Shown here one piece after another: positions 48,316-57,474 of a stretch of 64,000 nucleotides of DNA. Location: positions 434,001-498,000 of the forward strand of contig NC_057385.1 of the NCBI RefSeq assembly GCF_016906535.1. Reading direction: 5' to 3'. The translations under genes were made by a program, and so were the position numbers. Positions within the stretch are counted from its first letter, which is position 1; each line of letters starts with the position of its first letter. The notes beneath the pieces are model-generated. The model saw only the letters and a program-made list of their open reading frames with translations, was not told the origin of the DNA and did not search any database. This stretch comes from Rhizoctonia solani (taxonomy: Eukaryota > Basidiomycota > Agaricomycetes > Cantharellales > Ceratobasidiaceae).

Positions 48316-48909
48316 CACCTCAGGGGAAATCTGAGGTGGAACTAACAGCAGGGTTATGCAAAAGTCTGATTACCTGTCACTGCACAACCTTGTCTTTAAT
48401 TTCACTGGTTGCACTCAATTGTAACCACAGGCTCCTGCTGAGAACTTGAATGTAGATATGTTCCTAGTATTGTGGCTCATTAAAGGCTATGCAGGCAAAG
48501 CCAAGCTTAGCACTTCTAACAATCCTTGAATTGGATTTGTATCTCTACAAATCCAATTTATGTATATAAGTAGTGGATTAGAACACAAGTAATGACTGAG
48601 TAGATACAAGAGTGGGATGAAATGAATATTTGGGGCTTGAGCAAGGCCTTTTATACTCTACAGGCATGAATGACACATACACTTGTGCGTACTACATGTG
48701 CTGCACATACATACACTTGTGCATACTGCATGCGCTGTCATAAACAGAGGAAAATAGAACTAGCCAGAATTGAACCAGCTTGACCACTGTTGTACACCAC
48801 TGTAAGGTGGGTACACACTAGTGGCAGGCACTTGGGGCTGTAACTAATACAAGGTAATGCTGACTAATCAAGTAGGCTATACTACTGTATCTACTTGTGC
48901 TTAAGGCAT
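48316..48909. repeat. Repeat-derived non-coding stretch
   Basis: Holds a perfect 13-base hairpin (48529-48558), a tandem-like CACTTGTGCRTACT repeat near 48680-48730 shared in part with 20218-20275, and at about 48737-48790 a copy of one end of the tRNA-like insertion found at 50142 (CTGTCATAAACAGAGG). No gene. Confidence 0.45.
48529..48558. repeat. Perfect hairpin: 13-base arms, 4-base loop
   Basis: Left arm AATTGGATTTGTA at 48529-48541, loop TCTC, right arm TACAAATCCAATT at 48546-48558, an exact reverse complement. It may be a relic of an element end or a simple cruciform; no adjacent gene needs a terminator here. Confidence 0.6.
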
Positions 48910-49282
48910 TGTCCTAGACGTCTGTTAGGACATCAAGGGGATGGTGCTTGTGGCTGCAGGGTACAAAGAAGAGAGTGTTGCTTAAGGCAACAACAAACCT
49001 ATCTACAGCAACAAGCAACTATCCTACAACAACAAGACCGCTTATGGTGGTGACAAGCTATCTAAGTACAGTAACAAGACCGCTTAAGGCAGTGTAGGAC
49101 TATCTAAGTGGCTAACTAAGTATTTTACTAGGCTGTAAGGCCCTTGTACACTGAGTGGATGCAACAAGAGGTAATTGACCTGGGTGTTTCCATGGTTGGT
49201 TGGCCTCCTTATATATTCTACACAAGAACTAATTACAAATACATAGTATCTGTCATAACCCATATCTGGAGGGGTTATTACC
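48910..49282 (-). mobile_element. Truncated LTR related to the outer chromovirus LTR
   Basis: Starts TGTCCTAGACGTCTG like the two 570-base LTRs, carries the same AGGTAATTGACCTGGG block and the CCTTATATATT TATA-box block, but diverges in its first part and stops near 49280, just short of the outer element. It is a partial LTR of a sister copy in the same orientation. Confidence 0.6.
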
Positions 49283-49287
49283 ATATA

Positions 49288-49857
49288 TGTCCTAGATGTC
49301 TGTAAGGATGTCAAGGGTGCAGGCACTTGTGGCTGTGTGACTAATACAATATACTGCTTAAGGCGGCAAGGTTCTACCCTACAACGTACTAACTACTAAC
49401 TATGGTGACAAGACGCTGTAAGGCGTTGATGAGCTACCTAAGTACAGTGGTAAGAATGCTTAAGGCGTGGGGCTAAGTATTTACTGGGCTATAAGGCCCT
49501 TGTACAGTGTTGTGATGCAACAAGAGGTAATTGACCTGGGTGTTACCATGGTTGGTTGGCCTCCTTATATATTACAGAGATGAACTAATTACAAATGCAT
49601 AATGTGCAAAACCATATCCAATAAGAACCCTGCTCCATAGTTGGCCTTACTCATGCATACGTGTCACTGACATGTCATGATGACATCATAGGTGGAGGTG
49701 GCTATGTGTGATGAGTAAGCGCAGATGGGGACGTGGCTTGGCGCTTAGCGTATGATATAAGCGCCAAAGTCACGTGATTGAAAATGTAGTCCAATTGTCT
49801 TTGTTTAAATTCAAGAAATTGGGAATAAATTCCCTGGTATTGATTGTGTCTACAACA
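49288..49857 (-). repeat. 3' LTR of outer chromovirus
   Basis: 570 bases, TGTCCTAG... to ...CTACAACA on the plus strand. Next to it, in minus-strand sense, is a polypurine tract AGAGGGGGGGCAG-like (49858-49872). Contains a CACGTG box at 49771-49776, and the TATA-type block near 49563. Confidence 0.85.
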
Positions 49858-52800
49858 CTGCCCCCCCTCTAAGGGCCTTGGCAGTGCCAAGGGCCTTCTT
49901 TTTCATTTCTTTTTTGTACTTTTCTAAAATTTTTTTGGCGTTTTTTAGATTTTCCTGTGGTTCCCATGTGTTTTCTTCAGATCCATAACCCTTCCATTTG
50001 ACTTGGAAGAACCACTTCCCGTCCCTTTCCTTGGCATTGGTAATTCCTTCCACTTTGTATTCTTCTTCTCCATCCACAGTGACAGGTGGGGGACAGTTTT
50101 TGAAGGTACGCTTTTTGTCCCTTTTGACTTTTGATAGTAACTGTCATAAACAGAGGAAAATAGAACTAGCTGGAATTGAACCAGCTTGACCACTAAGCCA
50201 TAGAGCCCTATTATTCCTCTGCTGACAACCCATGATTGCACCTGCTACCCCCCAAATTTGGGCTTGGGCCAGCATGCAACCACTTGTACTGGTCATGTGA
50301 CCGTGTCCAGGACAGTAACCCCATGTAGAATACATTATGAATGCGCATGGTTGGTGGGAGTTTGAGCCTGTATGCGCAATCAGAGATTTTCTCAATGACC
50401 TTGAATGGCCCTAAGCGTTGTTTGGTTAGCTTGGGGCTCAGGGTCTTGAGGTTAACATTTTTGGCGTCAAGCCATGCTTCTTCTCCAATCTCAAACTCCG
50501 TTGGGCTTCTGTCTTCCCCGGCTACCATTTGTTGCTTAGCTTGCCGGAGGGCGGATTCTACCTCTTTCCATTGTGCTTCCATTGTTTGGGCAAGATCATC
50601 TGCTTCTGGGACGTCTGTTGGTACATTGGATGGGGTCAATCTGGGTTCCCACCCATACAAGGCTTTGAAGGGTGTTTTACCTGTGCTACTATGTATGGCA
50701 TTGTTGTACGCAAACTCTGCCATTGGGAGCCATTTGGTCCAGTCCCTTTGGTTGATCCCTGAGTAAGCCCTGAGGAAGTGCTTGATAGAGGGATTGACTT
50801 GTTCCGTTTGTCCGTTGCTTTGAGGGTGATAAGCGGAGGAGAAGTGGGGGTCAATGCCAAGACGCTTATACAGGGCCCATAAGAACTTGTTATTGAAGAC
50901 TCTTCCCCTGTTGGATATAGTCTTCTCCAGCATGCCATGATGTTTCCTTACGTTTTCCAGGAATAATTCTGCTAACTTGGGTGCTTTGAGTTTTTTGGAG
51001 CATTTTACAAATATTCCGTACTTTGTGAAGCTGTCCACAATTACCAGGATTGAGTTGTTATTTCTGTCCTTGGGCAGGTCTACTATCATGTCATAGGACA
51101 CATGTTGCCAAGGTCTAGTGGGGAGTTCAAGAGGCTGGGGCGGTAGTGACATGTACTTTGGTTTCCTTATTTGTTGACAAGTTTTGCAGGAGTCCACGTG
51201 CCAGTATGTATTGGCATGGATCCCGGGCCAGTAATAATCCCTTGACACCAGTTCTAGAGTACGTTGTCTTCCTGGGTGGCCTGCTAGGGGGCTATTGTGG
51301 AAGATGCAAAGCAAGTCTGTTCTCAGTGTGCCAACGTCTGGAACTACAATCCGTCCTTGATAGAATAGTAAACCGGCTTCCATTTTGTAATCCTTGAATG
51401 CACGTTTGATGGAAGGAGGGGCCTTTGACTTGTTCTGCAGGAACTGTAGGATTTCTTCCAGGGATTCATCTTGGTCAAGGGAGGATTCAATCCAATGTTG
51501 TAGCTCCTTTTCTGGGATCACTAGGGCAGTGTTGGCAAAGACTGGTTTGGGCAACATAGTTTGGTCAGCAGGTGGGGTGTCTGCATGATTGGATTGGCAA
51601 GACAAGGCGTCTGGTTTGCCAGATTGTTTCCCAGGTCAGTATACAATTTGGAAGTTATATCTGGCCAAGAGCAGATGCCATCATGCATGTTGTTGGTTGA
51701 ACGTTTGGGATTCTTTCCAGTATTCCAGGTTGCGGTGATCCATGAAGACAGTAATTGGGTGAGCCGTGCCTTCTAGGAATATGCGCCAGTACTCAAAGGA
51801 GCGGATGATTGCAAGTAACTCTTTGTCATGTGTGTCATAGTTCTGTTCCGCTCCTTTGAATGACTCCAATAAGAATCCCAGTGGATGTAGGCAACCGTCT
51901 TCCTGGTGTTGGCTGAGTATAGACCCCAAGGCTGCGCCTGATGCATCTGTTTCCAGGAAGTAAGGTTTGGTGGGGTCCGTGTGACAAAGTACTGGGGCAT
52001 CTGTAATGGCATCCTTTAACCACTGGAAGGCTTCTTGCTCCTTTGTATCCCATTTCCAAGGCATGTCCTTCTTAACCAGGTTGTGTAATGGCCTGGCTAT
52101 ATGGCTGAAGTTGGCAACAAAACGGCGTAGGAAATTGGCAAACCCTAGGAACAACTGGACCTCCTTGACCTTTGTTGGGGTAGGCCAATCCTGAACGGCT
52201 TGGATTTTGAGTTTATCCAAGCTAAAGCCCTTGTCTGACACCACTATTCCCAGGTATTCCACTGATTTCATGTGGAAGGTACACTTTGAGGCCTTGCAGA
52301 ACAACTGGTTCTCCATTAAGCGCTGTAAGACTTCATGGACGTGCTGAGTGTGGCTTGCATCATCCTTGGAGTAAATTAGGATGTCATCAAGGTAGACAAG
52401 GACGCATACATCTAGTAAATCCTTGAACAAATTGTTCATGAAGTGTTGGAATGAGGCGGGAGTGTTTGTCAAGCCAAATGTCATTACTAGTGACTCATAG
52501 AGACCATACTTGGTGCAAAAAGCAGTCTTCCACTTGTCCCCTTCCTTAACCTGGACGTTGTTGTAACCCCATCTTAGGTCTAGTTTGGTAAAGACCTTGG
52601 CGCCGCGGAGCTGGGCCATAAGGTCATCTGGACAGGGTAGAGGGTAAACATTCTTTTTGGTCTGGTTATTCAGGCGGCGGTAATCAACAACCAATTGGCA
52701 GGAGCCATCCTTTTTGGGTACAAACATGACAGGGGAACTGATGGACAATTTGCTGGGACGGATTTTCCCAGCCTTGAGTTCATCCCTAAGCCAGTCCTTG

Positions 52801-53440
52801 AGTGTGGCGGATTTGGCATTGGTCATGCTGTACAGGGGTGAATTGAGGGGGCCTTCTTCCATTAACTCAATACCAATGTCATAGTGCCTGTGCAGAGGTA
52901 GCTTGTTGAATTCTTCTTCTCCAAATACTTTGGCATATTTGTGGTATTTGGAAGGTACTCCTTCAAGGGGGTTTTGGTCAGCTTCCTCCTCCTTGGCAAT
53001 GGCTATGTGTTCTGGTGGAACGTGAGGAAAGGACAGGGTGCAGGAGTTCCAATCAATCTCTGGATTGTGGGCGTCTAACCATTTCAGGCCTAGGATAGCG
53101 GAGTGATTTCTGGTGTTACAGATGAGGAATGTTTCCGTCATCTTTTTGCCATCAAAGGTAAAGGTTAGTGACGCCTTTTTCCAGATTTTGCCAGCCTGGG
53201 GGCTTGACCCATTGAGCATAGTGACGGTGCAGGGTGCAGGAAGATCAATGAGTGGAAGGCGGAGAGTTTCTGCGGTGCAAGGGTGCATGAATGAGGAGGT
53301 GGCGCCTGAGTCTATCAGGCATTCTATGTGTTCCGCTTGTTTCTCTGGCTTTATTGGAATTGTAAAAAGGGGGGACATTCTATTGATGCTAGTAATATTA
53401 CAAATTTCAAAACAGCCAGAGTCCTTGGGGTCCTTGTGCG
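49850..53440 (-). pseudogene. pol: Outer chromovirus pol (protease, RT, RNase H, integrase, chromodomain), disabled
   Basis: In minus-strand order: protease motif LIDSGATSSFMHP near 53315; reverse transcriptase with FVPKKDGSCQLVVDYRRLNN, TKLDLRWGYNNV and an intact YLDDILIYS near 52400; RNase H starting FLETDASGAALGSILSQ; integrase zinc finger (H...H...CKTC near 51170) and catalytic core, in which the second catalytic Asp is Asn (TISNRGRVF, codon 50912-50910); then a chromodomain [20 protein letters not shown] near 50040 with [13 protein letters not shown]. In-frame TGA stops at 51681 and 51636, and the 172-base insertion at 50142-50313, interrupt it. Chromodomains steer integration to chromatin with particular histone marks in this clade. 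Confidence 0.88.
50142..50313. mobile_element. 172-base insertion with tRNA-like arm, target duplication AGTAAC
   Basis: Breaks the outer pol between its integrase C-terminus and chromodomain. Flanked by AGTAAC at 50136-50141 and 50314-50319. On the minus strand it contains a perfect T-arm (stem GCTGG, loop TTCAATT, stem CCAGC) preceded by TGGCTTAGTGGTC, like RNA polymerase III B and A boxes. Outer flanks CAGAGGAA and TTCCTCTG pair as a stem. Ends are TGTC...GACA, so a minimal LTR (TRIM-type) is the alternative reading. A partial second copy lies at about 48737-48790. Confidence 0.6.
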
Positions 53441-53455
53441 CGGCAGCAGGTACCC

Positions 53456-54280
53456 TTACTCTTTTCCCAATTGGTACTTGGAGTCTTTGCCAATTTTGGC
53501 GGTTTCTTTGGCTTTCCCCTTATCCTCCTTGGGGGTAGCCTTCCATCTGGTCCGGCATTTGGCAAATTTATGCCCTGGTTTGCTGCATTTGACACAGAGA
53601 CCTTCTGCGTGGCAGCAATTGCGTTCCTCCTCCAAGACGTAATTGGGATTGGAGGAGAGGGGACCGGTTTTGGTGGCCTGTTGGCTGGTACTTGCCCCCT
53701 GGTTGGGGGTGGTAGAAGATTTGCCAGACTTATTACCCTGTTGTGGGTGGCTGGCTCTCTCCTCACAGAGGGTGTTGTCAATAATGAGGGCAGCATCTTG
53801 CAGCTTCCTCAGGGTACGGGGTTGCCTTTCCCTTGTGGCAATCTGTTTTTGGACTTCCCAGTGAAGTCCTTGCGCAAACTGGCCGCAAAGTGCAGCGTCA
53901 TTCCAGTTGAGTTCCATTTGCAGCGTGCGGAACTTAGTAATATATTCAGCACAGGTGCTGGTTTGAGTGAGGGAAGTAATTTTCCGCTCCACTGCTCTGG
54001 TGGTGTCCAGATCTCCAAAGGCTGCCAGGAACTTGATTTTGAAATCATCCACGGTTTGGATGATGGCACAATGGGACCCAAGTTGGTCCAAGTATGGGTG
54101 GGCCCAGGCCCTGGCGGCTTCTGTCATGTTCATGAGCAAGAAGCTTAGGACCTCCATGTCCAATGGGAATTGCCTCTGATTCAAGCGTACCCAGGCCAAC
54201 ATACGTGTTAGCCATTGTTTGGCCTCCAAGCCTATTTTGCCTTTGAAGGCATCTGGGTGGTCTACCTTTACGGTAGAGGG
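53456..54280 (-). pseudogene. gag: Outer chromovirus gag, 3' part
   Basis: Encodes VKVDHPDAFKGKIGLEAKQW, the conserved capsid region (WAHPYLDQLG, ITSLTQTSTCAEYITKFRTL) and one zinc knuckle CVKCSKPGHKFAKC (CX2CX4HX4C). It ends GKE-TAA, where the stop overlaps the -1 slip site GGGAAAA (53468-53462). Its 5' part lies beyond the nested insertion at 62247-62772. Confidence 0.85.
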
Positions 54281-55052
54281 GGCTGTGTTAAGAGTCGTGT
54301 AAGTACAGGAGTAAGAAAGAATTACTATATACAAAATGTATATGAGAATAACTAAGAACTAGTATTAAGAATCAGAGTATATGCACAGAATATATGCACA
54401 ATATAGGCTAGGTGATCAGGAATAACAACTCCTAACAAATAGTCTAGCAACTATGAAGTGCAGGTGGTTGGTTATGTATAGTACCTTAGACTAATGTTAC
54501 TTAAGCCTAAGTGACTAGGGGTATGTATACTTAAGGTCTCTGGGATAGTACCTTAAGTAAGAGTGTTACCTGACTAATGTACAGGATTTATAGGATTTGC
54601 CTAATAAGAATAGGACTTATATATGCTTAAGTAAGACTTAAGACTTATGGGGTTTACCTAAAATATATCTAGGATTTAAGAGATATTGTAGATAAAGCTA
54701 TCTACAATATGAGGGGTATGGTGGATTGAAACACTATCACTCAATCACAACAATCCTCACAGTATTGTTGCACTATACTCAATGTTGAACTCAACAACTG
54801 TGACAGTCAAGGGGCACAGGGTTGCAGTAAGTACACTAATAGGTTACCCTGTGTCTGTTGGGACTGGCCTATGGTCTTAGTGCGCCAAATAACCTCCTAT
54901 GCTATTTACAGTGAGTCAATCACTAAAGTAAATGCGCAGATAAGCTGTTAAAGGCTTGTGTGTATATGTCAATATATAAGAGTGGATAAATGGATGCATT
55001 AGAAGCGTCTTCACAGGGTCCTTTTATACCCTGAGAAGGCGCACAAACAAGT

Positions 55053-55635
55053 TGTTGTAGACACAATTGATACCAGGGAATTTATTCCTATTTTCTCGGA
55101 TTTAAACAAAGGCAAACGGAGAACATTTTCGATCACGTGACTTCGGCGCTTACATCATACACTAAGCGCCAAGCCACGTCCCCATCCGCGCTTACTTCAT
55201 CACACGTAGCCACCTCCACCTGACGACATCACTATGACACGTCAGTGACACGTAGGCATGAGTAAGGCCAACTGCGGAGCAGGGTTCTTATTGGATTAGG
55301 AATTGCATATTCTGTATTTGTAATTAGTCACTCCCTGTAATATATAAGGAGGCCAACCGACCATGGTAATACCCAGGTCGATTACCTCTTGTTGCATCCC
55401 ACCACTGTACGAGGGCCTTAAGCCCAGTAACCTTACTTAGCCACTCAGTCCACACTGCCTTAAGCGGCTTCCTCGTTGTAGTTACATAGCTGGTCATTGC
55501 CCTTACGGCCTTGATCACCGTAGTATAGCCGGTCGTTGTCGTAGGATAGCTTGCCGTTGCCTTACGCGATTCTTACTTAGTCTTACCCGGCCGCAAGCGC
55601 CCGCCTCCTCGACGTCCTTACAGACGTCTAGGACA
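55053..55635 (+). repeat. 5' LTR of young chromovirus
   Basis: 583 bases. Contains a TCACGTGAC box (CACGTG 55134-55139), a TATATAA box at about 55341-55347, and the self-primer AGGTCGATTACCT at 55375-55387, about 31 bases downstream of the TATA box and so probably at the transcript start. Confidence 0.9.
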
Positions 55636-55637
55636 CT

Positions 55638-55650
55638 AGGTAATCAACCT
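55638..55650 (+). promoter_or_regulatory. Primer-binding site complementary to the element's own LTR
   Basis: AGGTAATCAACCT begins two bases after the 5' LT R end. Its reverse complement matches the LTR-internal AGGTCGATTACCT (55375-55387) at 12 of 13 bases; the mismatch is a CpG transition. This points to self-priming of reverse transcription, as in Tf1/sushi-type elements, and not tRNA priming. Confidence 0.65.
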
Positions 55651-56121
55651 TACGTTGGTTGCAAACCGTTCTGTACACCCACCACTAAGACTCGACCCCG
55701 GAGAAGAATACCTGTACTAGCACGACCAAAATCACGTGATCGGGGCCACCTTGCGGGAGATAATAATCAAAACTCCCCCACCCCCACGTAGTAGGAAATT
55801 GCTATAAGGCAGGATATTCCTATCCCCCGCATACCACACGGTTGCTGCACCCTTTGCCAGCGGAGCCAGACAGCAGATACACCCGCTTGCAGAGACTAGG
55901 TACTACATCACGCCCGTCCACAGCAGTGATTAGTTACACTTACTGTTCAACGCTAGGTCGTTTGACGCAGGCTCTTAGCGTACTACGCAATAAAGCACTC
56001 ATAAGTCCTGACAAAGGCACCTACTAGTCTTCCCCATCTTCCCACCATTCTCTCCTGGACTCCCACACGCTCCTCTTCGCGGGCCTCTTCCCACGCTGGC
56101 CGCTCATACCCCCAATCTACC

Positions 56122-57474
56122 ATGGCAACCCGTTCCCGGACGGCCTCTCGAGCCCAATCCCCTTTCGATTCGGGACACCTGGAACCCCAGCTTCCGCCAA
56201 CCTCCTCTGTCAAATATGGCAAAGTCTCCCTCAAACAAGTCACCCGACTCCTCCTTGGCCTACTTGGCCAAGTTGAGTGCCTCGAGCAAGAAATCGCTGA
56301 GATCAAGGAAGCAGGGATTGAGACCCGGACAAACGTCGAAAATATCTCACAAACCATCGATGTTGTCAAGGATGGTCTCAAGTCCCTCCAGCTCCAAGGC
56401 CCCCGCACCCCAGAAGGGAACCAACCCAAGGCAGTGGAAGAAACGCCACGCCCCATACCAAAAACCAAGCCTATTGGATTGGTTGCTAGGGGACCCTTCT
56501 GGTCAGAACCAACTAGGGAAATCCCAGGCCTTGCCCAGCCTACCCCAAGAAGAGCCGCACCCCCGCGAGTCCCGTCTCCCCCTCCATCTCCGCGTCTCCA
56601 ATCCCCCATCGGAGCACCTGCCCCTCCTCCACCGGCTCCAGTCGCCGCATATCCTGCCCCGGTCAAAGTAGATCACCCAGATGCCTATACAGGCAAGATC
56701 GGGAGTGAAGCCAAACAGTGGCTCACAAGGATGTTGGCCTGGACCCGGCTAAACTCGCGCATGTTTCCCACAGACCAAGAAGTCCTCTCCTTCCTGCTAA
56801 TGAACATGAAGGATTCCGCGGGAGCATGGGCCCACCCTCACCTCGACCAGCTCGGGTCACACCGGGCAATCATCCAAACGGTTGAAGGGTTTAAAACGGA
56901 GTTCTTGGCAGCATTTGGCGACCCTGACGCCACAAGGGCCGCCGAGCGGAAGATTACCTCCCTTACCCAATCCGGCACATGCGCGGATTATATTACAAAG
57001 TTCAGGACCCTAGCCATGGAACTGGACTGGAACGACGCGGCCCTTAGAGGCCAGTTTGCCCGTGGCCTCCACTGGGAGGTCAGCCGCCAGATTGCAACCC
57101 GCGAACACCGGCCCCGTACACTTCTCGAGCTGCAGAACGCAGCACTCGTCATTGACAACGCTCTCCGCAAAGAGCGTGCTAGCCATCCACCAAGGGATAG
57201 TAAGCCTAGCAGACCATCCAACCCCGCAAGGGGGACGAGTACCGGCCAAGCCACGACCGGTTCAAAGAAACTCTCCAACAATCCCAACTTTGTGTCGGAA
57301 GAGGAACAAAACCGCCGCCGCGCCGCAGGCGCCTGCATCAAGTGCGGTAAAATGGGCCACAAGTTTGCGGAATGCCGCACGGGCTGGAAAGCCACCCCTA
57401 TTGAGGACAAGGGGAAGGCTAAGGAAACCGCCAAGATTGGCGACAACTCCGAGTACCAATCGGGAAAAGAGTAA
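56122..57474 (+). CDS. gag: Gag polyprotein of young chromovirus
   Basis: 450 residues. N-terminal MATRSRTASRAQSPFD, a coiled-coil-like stretch (LLGLLGQVECLEQEIAEIKE), a Pro-rich linker, then the retrotransposon capsid region from VKVDHPDAYTGKIGSEAKQW through WAHPHLDQLGSHRAIIQTV, ITSLTQSGTCADYITKFRTL and RGLHWEVSRQIATREHRP. A zinc knuckle CIKCGKMGHKFAEC binds the element RNA. It forms the virus-like particle in the cytoplasm. The ATG sits in good context (ACCATGG). The stop TAA (57472-57474) follows immediately after the GGGAAAA slip site, from which pol is read. Confidence 0.92.
   Translation: MATRSRTASRAQSPFDSGHLEPQLPPTSSVKYGKVSLKQVTRLLLGLLGQVECLEQEIAEIKEAGIETRTNVENISQTIDVVKDGLKSLQLQGPRTPEGNQPKAVEETPRPIPKTKPIGLVARGPFWSEPTREIPGLAQPTPRRAAPPRVPSPPPSPRLQSPIGAPAPPPPAPVAAYPAPVKVDHPDAYTGKIGSEAKQWLTRMLAWTRLNSRMFPTDQEVLSFLLMNMKDSAGAWAHPHLDQLGSHRAIIQTVEGFKTEFLAAFGDPDATRAAERKITSLTQSGTCADYITKFRTLAMELDWNDAALRGQFARGLHWEVSRQIATREHRPRTLLELQNAALVIDNALRKERASHPPRDSKPSRPSNPARGTSTGQATTGSKKLSNNPNFVSEEEQNRRRAAGACIKCGKMGHKFAECRTGWKATPIEDKGKAKETAKIGDNSEYQSGKE
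57462..57468 (+). promoter_or_regulatory. Programmed -1 ribosomal frameshift site GGGAAAA
   Basis: Gag reads TCG GGA AAA GAG TAA. The heptamer G GGA AAA has the canonical X XXY YYZ form; slipping back one base gives AAA then AGA GTA AGG, which is open into the protease and is exactly the frame of pol. The same heptamer and following GAGTAAGG are kept in the diverged outer element (53468-53462). Confidence 0.75.

Noticed and set aside
53407..53796. Third-frame open reading frame over the outer gag end
   Set aside because: Shadow frame; the -1 pol frame is a different one and fits the slip site.
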